Origin: Minisyncoccota bacterium
Lineage (GTDB): Bacteria; Patescibacteriota; Minisyncoccia; Minisyncoccales; Minisyncoccaceae
Reading direction: 5' to 3'
Assembly (NCBI GenBank): GCA_028693895.1
Contig: JAQUUL010000002.1
Coordinates: 1 to 39,807 of the forward strand
Length of the DNA: 39,807 nt
A model generated the notes under the pieces. It was not told where the DNA came from. It made no database searches and was given only the letters and a program-made list of their open reading frames with translations. Position 1 is the first letter of the stretch. Each line of letters begins with the position of its first letter. A program made the position numbers and the translations under genes. Of this stretch, positions 28,314-37,032 are shown piece by piece.

Positions 28314-29534
28314 TTAAGATATTATTTCCTTAATAATTGCCCTATCGTCCCATGGTATTTTCTTTCCATTAGCAATACATATCCATGGCTCACATCCTTT
28401 CCCTGTGATAATAACAACATCTTTTTCTGTTTTTAACTGAAGTGATTTTTTAATCGCTTCTCTTCTGTCAATTATCTTTTCTGATTTAGGAGCACCCTCG
28501 GCAACTTGATTAATAATTTCCATTGGGTCTTCATCATAAGGATCTTCGTTAGTAATAATAACTATATCTCCATAAGTATCTGCTATTTTACCTAAAACTG
28601 GTCTTTTCCATTTATCTCGTCCTCCACCACAAGAACCTAAAACACAAATCAATCTGCCATCTTTTGGTTTTAGAAAATTGTATACTTTTTCTAGCGCATT
28701 AGGAGTAAAAGCATAATCAACGAAAATATTATCTACAACCTCTTCCATTCTTCCTGCAATTTGTTCAACTTTTAACAATCCTTTTTTACAATTTTCAATT
28801 GAAATTCCCTGAGATAATCCTATTGATATTCCTGCTAAAGCATTATATATATTAAATTCACATAATAGTTTTAGCTTAAACTCTTCTTTATTTACTGTGA
28901 AAATAGAGCCATTTGGAGAAAGATTAATTTTTTCTGCTTTAATATCTCCTGTTTTTATTCCATAAGTTATAATTTCTTTAGCTTTAAAACTTTTAAAATA
29001 ATCATTGTGGTCATCATCGTTGTTAATTATGTGTATATTTTTAGAAATATTAAATAATTCCCCTTTAGCTTTTTTATAATTTTCAAATCCTTTATGAGCT
29101 TCAATATGCTCGGGAGTTAAATTAGTAATTGCAACAACATCAAAATTAATAAATTGATGACGATGTTGTTTTATTCCTTCTGAAGTTACTTCTATTATTG
29201 CATAATCACATTTTTCATTAACTGCTTTTTTTAGAAACTTTTGAAGAACAAATCTTCCCGGCATTGTCATTTTCATTTTGTTTTCTTCTTCTGTGTCGCC
29301 AATTTTAAAAACAATTGAAGACGATGAAGCTACTTTATATCCTGCTTCTTTCAATATTTGCGAGGTAATATTTACTACAGTTGATTTTCCATTTGTTCCT
29401 GTGATTCCAATTACTTTAATTTTTTTCCCAGGAAAACCACAATAAAAAGCTCCTAAAAATGATAAAATAAAATGGTACCAACTAATTAAAAAGTTAGGAA
29501 TAATTTTTTTAATAATATTAATATATTTTCTCAT
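28314..29534 (-). CDS. Mur ligase family protein (MurE-like)
   Basis: VIGITGTNGKSTVVNITSQILKEAGYKVA, AITNLTPEHIEAHKGFENYKKAKGELF, VDYAFTPNALEKVYNFLK, GSCGGGRDKWKRPVLGKIAD. Confidence 0.9.
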   Translation of the reverse strand: MRKYINIIKKIIPNFLISWYHFILSFLGAFYCGFPGKKIKVIGITGTNGKSTVVNITSQILKEAGYKVASSSSIVFKIGDTEEENKMKMTMPGRFVLQKFLKKAVNEKCDYAIIEVTSEGIKQHRHQFINFDVVAITNLTPEHIEAHKGFENYKKAKGELFNISKNIHIINNDDDHNDYFKSFKAKEIITYGIKTGDIKAEKINLSPNGSIFTVNKEEFKLKLLCEFNIYNALAGISIGLSQGISIENCKKGLLKVEQIAGRMEEVVDNIFVDYAFTPNALEKVYNFLKPKDGRLICVLGSCGGGRDKWKRPVLGKIADTYGDIVIITNEDPYDEDPMEIINQVAEGAPKSEKIIDRREAIKKSLQLKTEKDVVIITGKGCEPWICIANGKKIPWDDRAIIKEIIS

Positions 29535-30058
29535 AATAATTTTAATGCTTCTTTTATTCTTTGTTCTGTATCTTCTATTTCATTGGGAACACTTTTAAGA
29601 GCTTCTATTGCTTTATTTTTTTTAAATCCTAAAGAAATAAGCCCTTCGACTGCATCATCATTAATCTTTCCTTTTATTGATTTAACTTTTCCTGTTATTT
29701 CTAAAAGTATCTTTTGTAATTTCTTCTCTCCAATTCCTTTTATTTCTCCTTTTTCAATTAAATCTTTAAGTTCTTCTAAAGAGCTAACAAAAGAAAGATC
29801 TATAGCGCTTTTAGGTCCAATTCCTGAAATATTTTTTAGCGTTTTAAAAAGTTTTAGTTTTTCCATACTTAAAAAACCATATAATTCAATTTCTTTTTCT
29901 TTCAAAACTAATTCTGTAAAAATTTCTATTTCTTGACCTAAAGAAATTTTATTAATATCTCTAGAGTTCAAAAAAACATCAAAACCAATTCCTGACCTTT
30001 CAATCGTTATTGTTTTATCATTAATATATATAATTTTTCCATTAATATAACTTATCAT
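29531..30058 (-). CDS. ruvA: Holliday junction branch migration protein RuvA; start at ATG 30058
   Basis: MISYINGKIIYINDKTITIERSGIGFDVFLN...LFKTLKNISGIGPKSAIDLS...IKGIGEKKLQKILLEI. Confidence 0.93.
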   Translation of the reverse strand: MISYINGKIIYINDKTITIERSGIGFDVFLNSRDINKISLGQEIEIFTELVLKEKEIELYGFLSMEKLKLFKTLKNISGIGPKSAIDLSFVSSLEELKDLIEKGEIKGIGEKKLQKILLEITGKVKSIKGKINDDAVEGLISLGFKKNKAIEALKSVPNEIEDTEQRIKEALKLL

Positions 30059-30064
30059 AGATTC

Positions 30065-30094
30065 ATTATAGCAAAACTTGCAAATTTTGAACAA
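30065..30094 (-). promoter_or_regulatory. ruvA promoter, TATAAT 6 nt upstream of ATG
   Basis: Minus strand TTGTTC (30089-30094), 18 nt, TATAAT (30065-30070), 6 nt, ATG. Confidence 0.6.
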
Positions 30095-30106
30095 TTAGTG
30101 TATATA
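30078..30106 (+). promoter_or_regulatory. rpsT promoter, overlapping the divergent ruvA promoter
   Basis: TTGCAA (30078-30083), 17 nt, TATATA (30101-30106), 10 nt, ATG 30117. Confidence 0.5.
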
Positions 30107-30116
30107 TACACCATAT

Positions 30117-30398
30117 ATGCCAATTACAAAAACAACAAAAAGAAGACCTCGCCAAAGCGAAAGAAAAAGATTGATGAACAAGAAAAGGGTCTTGGAAATG
30201 CGAAAGCTTACAAAAGAAGCTAATGTTTTACTTTCTTCAAAAGAAACTGACAATGTTGAAAAGATGATTCCTCAAATATACAAAGCAATTGATAAAGCTG
30301 CTAAAAGAGGAGTGATTAAAAAGAATACAGCAGCAAGAAAAAAATCAAGATTGATGAAAAAAATTAAATCAATAAAAAATAACTCAAAGGAATCTTAA
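30117..30398 (+). CDS. rpsT: Ribosomal protein bS20
   Basis: MPITKTTKRRPRQSERKRLMNKKRVLEMRKLTKEA...IYKAIDKAAKRGVIKKNTAARKKSRLMKKI. Confidence 0.93.
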   Translation: MPITKTTKRRPRQSERKRLMNKKRVLEMRKLTKEANVLLSSKETDNVEKMIPQIYKAIDKAAKRGVIKKNTAARKKSRLMKKIKSIKNNSKES

Positions 30399-30704
30399 CT
30401 ATATTATATTCTTCAATATAACCTAATTCATCATTTGAAATAATTAACCCATAGCTTGGGTTTATTTTTTTATTTGTTTCTAATATTTGTTTACAATTTT
30501 TTGACCAGAACCAACTTCGATTACAATCTTTTTATCTCCTTGAGAAAGAATAAAGTCTGCTCCATTTTCAGAAAAATCATAAGCTAAAAAAGATTCTCCA
30601 TATTTAGGAATTATTCTATTTACGTCCATTGTCATTCCCTTAGTTCTATTCTCTGATTGAGCTATTAGTGTTTGTAAATAATCTTTTAATTCTTTATTTT
30701 TCAT
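30364..30704 (-). pseudogene. C-terminal remnant of an AAA ATPase with PD-(D/E)xK/DUF4143-like tail, frameshifted at an A-run
   Basis: ORF 30480..30704 ENGADFILSQGDKKIVIEVGSGQK then stop; adjacent frame continues CKQILETNKKINPSYGLIISNDELGYIEEYNIVKIPLSYFLLI* (stop 30364), antisense into rpsT. Confidence 0.6.
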
Positions 30705-30760
30705 ATCTCTATGCTACCATAGTAGAATATAAAATTTCGATACTACGCTACTCCAACCAG

Positions 30761-31390
30761 CTAGAGAATACTTTTAATTTCTTCTAATTTTTTAATTTTT
30801 CTCCAAGAAGCATTGTTTAGCTCTTCAACATTACTATCAATTGCAATCCCCTTTCCCGTTAATTTAAAAACTCCAACATCATTTTTCCCGTCACCAACAA
30901 AAATTATTTCGTTTAAATTAACTTTTTCTTTTTCTGCTAATTCTTTAATTTTTCTTTCCTTAAAATTATTTTTAACACACTCACTCTGAATAATATCTAA
31001 TTTCTTATTTTCAAAGTAAAAGTGGGTTCCTGCATAAAAACCATCTATTAATAATAACTTGCAAAGTTTTTCTAAATAAAAATCAACGGAACAAGATATC
31101 AAGTATATTTTATATTCTTTTTGTTTTAAGTATTTAATTAATTCCTCCGCACCTTCTTTTAGGTGCATTTTTGGATTAAAAGATTCTAATATATATTCTT
31201 CATTATCTTTTTTATTTTCTTTAAGAATTAATACTATTTTCTCCCACAAATCCGCGACCTCTATCTTATTTTCATAAAAATCCTTGAAAACTTTTTTGAA
31301 TTCTTCTTTGCTTTTCACATCTAAATTAAAGCTGTCCCATGGACTCTCTTCAACTAAAGTTCCGTTAACATCAAAACAAATTATCTTCAT
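30761..31390 (-). CDS. HAD-family hydrolase (PSP-like); start at ATG 31390
   Basis: MKIICFDVNGTLVEE, IYLISCSVDFYLEKL, IIFVGDGKNDVGVFKLTGKGIAID. Confidence 0.85.
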   Translation of the reverse strand: MKIICFDVNGTLVEESPWDSFNLDVKSKEEFKKVFKDFYENKIEVADLWEKIVLILKENKKDNEEYILESFNPKMHLKEGAEELIKYLKQKEYKIYLISCSVDFYLEKLCKLLLIDGFYAGTHFYFENKKLDIIQSECVKNNFKERKIKELAEKEKVNLNEIIFVGDGKNDVGVFKLTGKGIAIDSNVEELNNASWRKIKKLEEIKSIL

Positions 31391-32223
31391 ATTCCACAAA
31401 TTAAAATATCTATTGCTGAATTAGGATTAATCTGTCCAGTTTTAATACTAAAATCTAATTCTGCTATCTTATTATACATGTTTTTTAATTCTACCATTGT
31501 AAAGTTTTCTGATAATTTAGAAACAAAATAATTGGCTGGCTCCCCATCTTTAGCAGAGATTATTTTTCTTATTTGAGAAGCTATCATTACTAAAAGATAA
31601 ACAGGAGTATCCCCTTTTTCTATATGATTTCTTACCAAGCGAATTGCTTTTTTTTGGTCTTTTTTAGCAATCGCATCTATTGTTTCCCAGATATTAGTGT
31701 CTTCTTTATCTCTTACTAATTTTAAAATATTTTCAGTTGATATTTTATTAGAATAATTAACAAGCTTTAATATTTCTTGTTCCATTCTCCATAAATCGTT
31801 TCCTATGAAGTCTACGAGCATATTAATTCCATCTACTTCAATTTCCCCATTTAATTGTTTTGCTTTTTCTCTTATCCATTCTTTAAGCTTTGCATCACTT
31901 AAAGGCTTAAACTCTTGAACTTTATCAAATAATTCTTTATTTTTATCATCTTCCTTAATTAATAGAAGTATGTTTGGAGATTTTTTGAATAATTCAAGAT
32001 TTTCTTTATCTATCAATAAATCATTGACTATAATTAGTTTTTTAGGATCAAACATTGAAATCGAAAGAACTTCTTGCCTTAATTCATCAATATCTTTTCC
32101 TTGAAAAAAAGAAAAACTATTTTTATTTTTCTCTTTGTACTTTTCAATCATTTCCTTAGTTTTTTCTCTAATTCTGTAGGTATCTTTTCCGTAAAAAAGT
32201 ATAATCATTTCTTTTTTTGACAA
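31387..32223 (-). CDS. holA: DNA polymerase III subunit delta
   Basis: IILFYGKDTYRIREKTKEMIEKY...EVLSISMFDPKKLIIVNDLL...NDLWRMEQEILKLVNY...PVYLLVMIASQIRKI. Confidence 0.88.
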   Translation of the reverse strand: MSKKEMIILFYGKDTYRIREKTKEMIEKYKEKNKNSFSFFQGKDIDELRQEVLSISMFDPKKLIIVNDLLIDKENLELFKKSPNILLLIKEDDKNKELFDKVQEFKPLSDAKLKEWIREKAKQLNGEIEVDGINMLVDFIGNDLWRMEQEILKLVNYSNKISTENILKLVRDKEDTNIWETIDAIAKKDQKKAIRLVRNHIEKGDTPVYLLVMIASQIRKIISAKDGEPANYFVSKLSENFTMVELKNMYNKIAELDFSIKTGQINPNSAIDILICGI

Positions 32224-33053
32224 TTAGGACAAAAAAATGTTCCTCTTCCTCCTAAATTTATTCTTAATATTTTCGCTCCACATTTTTCACATTCTTTGCC
32301 ATTTTTTTGATAAACCTTCATTATATTTTGGAACCCCCCTTTTTCTCCATTAAGATCTCTAAAATCAGAAAAACTGTCTCCCTTAAGTCTAATTGATTCC
32401 TTAAGTATAAACTGCATATTATCATATATTTTTTTCAAATCTTTTTCGTCTAATTTATTTGCTGATTCTTCAGGATGAACATTAGAAAGATAAAGTATTT
32501 CTGAAGCATATATATTCCCTATTCCTGCAATAAAATTTTGATCCATTAAAATTTGTTTAATTTTTCCTTTTTTTCTCTTAAATAAATCCTTAAAAGAATT
32601 AAAATCAATATCTAAAGGCTCCGGACCTAAATCAAAATTTACATCTTTAATTATTTCTATTTTAGCAAATTTTCTTTGGTCAGAAAGAGCTATTTGTCTT
32701 CCATCGTCTAAAGAAAAGACTATATGTAAATATCCGTTAACTCTATCGTCAGACAATGGGCCAACTGGAGGAACCCATACATTATTTTCAAACTTCCATT
32801 TGCCAAGCAATAAATGTCCTGATATTTTTTGATGAATTAAAAGAATCTCTTCATTATCTAAATAAATAAGGATATTTTTACCTCTCCTTCCAATTGATAC
32901 TATCTTTCTGCCAATAAGTTTTCTCTTAAAGTCCTCAAAGCTATCTTGTTTAACAAGTTTCTTTGTATCAGTCCAAACATCAGAGAAAGTTTTTCCAATA
33001 ACTTCTTTTCTTAATCCTCTGACTATTATTTCTACTTCAGGAAGTTCAGGCAT
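32205..33053 (-). CDS. mutM: Formamidopyrimidine-DNA glycosylase
   Basis: MPELPEVEIIVRGLRKEVIGKT, FIAGIGNIYASEIL, C-terminal CEKCGAKILRINLGGRGTFFCPNCQ. Confidence 0.96.
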   Translation of the reverse strand: MPELPEVEIIVRGLRKEVIGKTFSDVWTDTKKLVKQDSFEDFKRKLIGRKIVSIGRRGKNILIYLDNEEILLIHQKISGHLLLGKWKFENNVWVPPVGPLSDDRVNGYLHIVFSLDDGRQIALSDQRKFAKIEIIKDVNFDLGPEPLDIDFNSFKDLFKRKKGKIKQILMDQNFIAGIGNIYASEILYLSNVHPEESANKLDEKDLKKIYDNMQFILKESIRLKGDSFSDFRDLNGEKGGFQNIMKVYQKNGKECEKCGAKILRINLGGRGTFFCPNCQKKK

Positions 33054-33421
33054 TATCCTAAAATAGTTTTTAGCTTTTCAACTATTTCTTGAGGAGTAAA
33101 ATGAGCTTTAACCATAAAGTCTACTGCACCCAAACCAAGTCCTCTTTCAATATCTTCTTTTTGTCCAAGATTAGAAAGTATAATCACTGGAATGTTTGCT
33201 ATTTCTGGGTCTTTTTTAGCTTTTTCTAAAACTTCAAAACCATTAATTCCGGGCAAAATTAAATCTAAAAGAACAACATCCGGTTTTGTTTCTTTAATCA
33301 TTGCTAATCCACTTTCTCCATCAACAGCAGAAACAACATCATATTCCATAGTTATAAGTTTTTTACTCATTAATTCTCTTAGAAACTTATCATCTTCAAT
33401 TACCAATATTTTTTTAATCAT
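33053..33421 (-). CDS. Response regulator (receiver domain only)
   Basis: KKILVIEDDKFLRELM...PDVVLLDLILPGINGFEVL...IPVIILSNLGQKEDIERGLGLGAVDFMVKAHFTPQEIV. Confidence 0.93.
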   Translation of the reverse strand: MIKKILVIEDDKFLRELMSKKLITMEYDVVSAVDGESGLAMIKETKPDVVLLDLILPGINGFEVLEKAKKDPEIANIPVIILSNLGQKEDIERGLGLGAVDFMVKAHFTPQEIVEKLKTILG

Positions 33422-33438
33422 ATATTTTATATTATTTA

Positions 33439-34584
33439 TTATTTATTAATAGGAAGCGTAAAATAAAAAGCAGTTCCTTTGTTCTCTTCAGATTCAAACC
33501 ATATTTCCCCTTTATGTGCTTGTACAATATTTTTTGTTGTATATAATCCAAGTCCTGTTCCGTCTGTTTCCATTCTTGTTACATTTTCCGCCCTGAAAAA
33601 TTTTGTAAATATTCTGTCTTGTTGATTCTTTGGTATTCCAACTCCTGAATCTTTTATCTTAAATATAACATTTTTATTATCACTTTCAATAGTAATTTTA
33701 ATATTTCCACTTTCTGGAGTATATTTAATAGCATTCTCAAGAAGGTTTTGAATTACCACTCCCATTTTTTCTTTATCAACTTTAACTTTTGGCAATAATT
33801 TCTCTGGCTTCTTGTAGTCTACATTCATCTTTTTAATCTTAATTAATTCTCCAGAGCTATTTATAATTTCTTCTACAATATCTTCTAATTGAGAAATTTC
33901 TTGATTATATAATAATCTACCTTCTTCGATCCTACTTACATTCAAAAGATCATTAATTAAAACTATCATTCTCTCGTTACTTAAATATGTTTTTCCTAAT
34001 AAATCTCTTTGTTCCTCATTTATTTCCCCAGAATCACCATCTAATATCATTTGAATAGTCCACTTTATTGCTGATAAAGGCGTTCTTAATTGATGGGCAG
34101 CAACAGAAACAAACTCTGTTTTCATTTTTTCAATAAGCTTTTCTTTTGTTACATCGTGAAAAATAATTAAAAATCCTTTTTCTTCTTCATTATCTTTTAA
34201 TAATACTGATGTAATTTCAAAGTGAAGATCATTTATTGCTGTCGCTCCTTCTCTATATGTGCTTTTAATTCTCTTTTTGTCTTCATCTATTAGTATGCTT
34301 CTAAATTGATTAGCATTGTCTCTATTTACTAAATCTAAAAAACACATCCCCGCTGCTGTTTTTTTATCAAGAGAAAATAAATCTACTGCTGAAGAATTAA
34401 TAATTTCAATCTGTTTTTTTCTGTTTAATAATATAACCCCATCAGTAAGATTCTCAATAATTGCCGTTGTCTTGTTTCTTTCATCTACCGCTGAACGCCT
34501 TAAATCATCCGTGTCTTCTAATATGTTCAAAAGAGCAGCTCTTACTTTTCTTAATTCGTCTGGATTGTTTAAAATATTTTCCAT
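33439..34584 (-). CDS. PAS-domain sensor histidine kinase
   Basis: EFVSVAAHQLRTPLSAIKWTIQMI (H-box), NLLENAIKYTPESG, IKDSGVGIPKNQQDRIFTKFFRA, GTGLGLYTTK. Confidence 0.93.
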   Translation of the reverse strand: MENILNNPDELRKVRAALLNILEDTDDLRRSAVDERNKTTAIIENLTDGVILLNRKKQIEIINSSAVDLFSLDKKTAAGMCFLDLVNRDNANQFRSILIDEDKKRIKSTYREGATAINDLHFEITSVLLKDNEEEKGFLIIFHDVTKEKLIEKMKTEFVSVAAHQLRTPLSAIKWTIQMILDGDSGEINEEQRDLLGKTYLSNERMIVLINDLLNVSRIEEGRLLYNQEISQLEDIVEEIINSSGELIKIKKMNVDYKKPEKLLPKVKVDKEKMGVVIQNLLENAIKYTPESGNIKITIESDNKNVIFKIKDSGVGIPKNQQDRIFTKFFRAENVTRMETDGTGLGLYTTKNIVQAHKGEIWFESEENKGTAFYFTLPINK

Positions 34585-34593
34585 GTTCTTATT

Positions 34594-35505
34594 TTACCAT
34601 AATCTTAGATTTTCACCAATTGGTTTCGCTGTAACATTTTTCATTAAACTATTAAAACCAAAATTTTCTAACATTTTTAATACATCTTCTTCGTTATATC
34701 CTCCCCATTCGCATTTTTCTAAATCAATATCAAGAGGAATATCTTTTTTAATTTCAGAAAGCTCTCTACTTAAGAAAGCTCTTTCTTTGTCATTAATTAA
34801 TTTTTCTCTTGTTTTTAAAGACAAATTATCTTCTCCTAAATCTATTTTTTTATACAAATTAAAAATATCCCCAAAGTCTTTAATTAAACTAATTGCTGTT
34901 TTTTCTCCTATCCCTTTAACTCCGGGAATATTATCAGAGACATCTCCCCTTAAAGCTTTGTAATCTATTAGTTGTTCGGGAGAAAGTCCATTGTATTTTT
35001 CTTTTACTGCTTTTTCATCATATATTACCGCACTTTTAACTCCTTTATTTAAATAATAAACAAAAGTACTATTATTAATTAATTGAAAATTATCCATATC
35101 TCCAGAAACAATAATGTTTTTTCTTCCATCAATTTTTCTTGACAATGTCCCTATTAGATCATCTCCTTCAAATCCTGCTTTTTCAAAAACAGGAACATTG
35201 AATGATTTAAGAACTTCCTTAACTATTGGTATTTGAATGTATAACTCATCAGGCGCTTTTTTCCTTTGTGCTTTGTAATCATCATACATTTTTTTTCTAA
35301 AAGTTGGGCTTGGTACATCAAAACAAGCTACAAAATACTTAGGCTCTAATTCTTTTAAGAGTTTAAATAAAACTAAAAGAAATCCGTAAACAGCACTAAC
35401 AACTTGTCCATCTTTAGATCTTAATGGAGGTAAAGCATGAAAAGCTCTATGGATTATTGAATTTGAATCAATTATTACAAAATTATCTTTATTTTCCATA
35501 ATCAA
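34594..35505 (-). CDS. Stand-alone 5'-3' exonuclease / flap endonuclease domain (PolA-N type)
   Basis: NFVIIDSNSIIHRAFHALPPL, YFVACFDVPSPTFRKKMYDDYKAQR, FEKAGFEGDDLIGTL, IVSGDMDNFQLI, ALRGDVSDNIPGVKGIGEKTAISLI. Confidence 0.93.
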   Translation of the reverse strand: MIMENKDNFVIIDSNSIIHRAFHALPPLRSKDGQVVSAVYGFLLVLFKLLKELEPKYFVACFDVPSPTFRKKMYDDYKAQRKKAPDELYIQIPIVKEVLKSFNVPVFEKAGFEGDDLIGTLSRKIDGRKNIIVSGDMDNFQLINNSTFVYYLNKGVKSAVIYDEKAVKEKYNGLSPEQLIDYKALRGDVSDNIPGVKGIGEKTAISLIKDFGDIFNLYKKIDLGEDNLSLKTREKLINDKERAFLSRELSEIKKDIPLDIDLEKCEWGGYNEEDVLKMLENFGFNSLMKNVTAKPIGENLRLW

Positions 35506-35914
35506 TTATTATTTTTCTTTTGTTTTCATCTGTTGGAACGATTTGTATTTTTATAATGTCTTTTGGAAGAAAACTTTTAACTATTTTTGGCCACTCAATA
35601 CAAATAATATTATTCTTATCTGTAAATATATCTTTAAGAGGAATTGTATTAAGCTCTTTCTTATTTTTAATTCTGTAAAAATCAAAATGACAGAAAAACT
35701 TTTTATTTTTTAATGGATATTTATTCATAATAATAAAAGTTGGACTTGTAATTTTTCTATTCAACCCTAAACCTTTAGCGAAGCCCTGAATAAAAGAAGT
35801 TTTTCCTGCCCCTAAATCTCCTTCAAAAACAATAAATCTTTTCCTATCTTTAGCTAAAGATTTGCCTATTTCTTTTGTTTCTTTTAAATTTTCTGAAAAG
35901 TATTCTATCTTCAT
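35489..35914 (-). CDS. tsaE: tRNA threonylcarbamoyladenosine biosynthesis ATPase TsaE
   Basis: FIVFEGDLGAGKTSFIQGFAKGLGLNRKITSPTFIIMNKY...FCHFDFYRI...IICIEWP. Confidence 0.92.
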   Translation of the reverse strand: MKIEYFSENLKETKEIGKSLAKDRKRFIVFEGDLGAGKTSFIQGFAKGLGLNRKITSPTFIIMNKYPLKNKKFFCHFDFYRIKNKKELNTIPLKDIFTDKNNIICIEWPKIVKSFLPKDIIKIQIVPTDENKRKIIIDYGK

Positions 35915-35997
35915 TGTTTTTCATTTTATACTCTTTTCTTTTATTGTCAAAATTAAATTGACTTTTAATATTAAATATAATAAATTAATGTTGTATT

Positions 35998-37032
35998 ATG
36001 GATATTAAAAAGGTCATAGAAGGTTCAAATAATATAGGAATCTTAACTAAAAGAAATGCAAACAATGATGCAGTTGGGGCTAGTTTAGCCCTTTTTTTTA
36101 TGCTTCAAAGCATTGGAAAGAAAGCATGTTTTCCTTCTAAAAAAATCCCTAAAGAATTGTTAGATTTTCTTAAAAGCAGAGGAGGCAAAAAGTTTCAAGT
36201 TTCTTTTGATGACGAAATATCAGAAGTTTATTATGAGAAAAAAGGAAAAGGAATTATTCTTTACTTAGAGCCGAAAGATAAAAATGCTCGAGATGAAAAA
36301 TTTTCCTGCAAAATTATTTCTGGAGAAAATTTCTTTTCTCCAGAATATGATATTCTTTTTGTTTTGGGAATTGAAGACTTCAAAGAAGTTGAAGATCTTT
36401 TAGAAAATAACGAACAATTATCTAATTGCACCATCATAAATATTGATAAGAATCTAAATAATCAAAATTACGGAGAAATTAATATCATAGATGAAAATCA
36501 ATCATTATCTCAAACAATAGCTTGTTTACTAAAAGATTTTGGAGAATACAATAATAGAGATGCTCTTAATTTTCTTCTTTATGGACTTGCTTTTTCAGGT
36601 AAAAAGACTAACAATAGAAAAAAGGTTTCTACTGTTAGGTGGATATTAAAAAATGGTGGAGATTTAAGCCTTTTTTCAGGGTCTATTGAAAATAATAAAT
36701 TATTAGAAATCGTTCTAAAGAATCTTACTTTTGAGGGAGATGTTTATATCTCTTCTATTTCAAAGAAAGATTTTTTGGAAAGCAATACTAGTTCTAAAAA
36801 TTTAAGCTTTTCTGTAGAAAGACTCAAAAATTTCTTAAATATTTCTTCTTTCTTTTTCTTATGGGAAGAAAAGAATATAATAAAAGCACTTATTTATTCT
36901 GATAGAAAATATATCGTTCAAAGAATAAGTATGTATTTTAAGGGATTTTTCAAAGAAAGAGGTGGTATATTCTCAATAGAAGAAAATAGTATAGAAAGAG
37001 CAAAATATAAATTATTATCATATTTAAAATAA
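35998..37032 (+). CDS. DHH/NrnA-like phosphoesterase-fold protein with degenerate active-site motifs
   Basis: NIGILTKRNANNDAVGASLALFFMLQSIGKKA resembles the NrnA PDGDAIGS region; CTIINIDKNLNNQNYGEINIIDENQSLSQTI resembles the DHH-motif region, but D and H residues are missing. Confidence 0.65.
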   Translation: MDIKKVIEGSNNIGILTKRNANNDAVGASLALFFMLQSIGKKACFPSKKIPKELLDFLKSRGGKKFQVSFDDEISEVYYEKKGKGIILYLEPKDKNARDEKFSCKIISGENFFSPEYDILFVLGIEDFKEVEDLLENNEQLSNCTIINIDKNLNNQNYGEINIIDENQSLSQTIACLLKDFGEYNNRDALNFLLYGLAFSGKKTNNRKKVSTVRWILKNGGDLSLFSGSIENNKLLEIVLKNLTFEGDVYISSISKKDFLESNTSSKNLSFSVERLKNFLNISSFFFLWEEKNIIKALIYSDRKYIVQRISMYFKGFFKERGGIFSIEENSIERAKYKLLSYLK

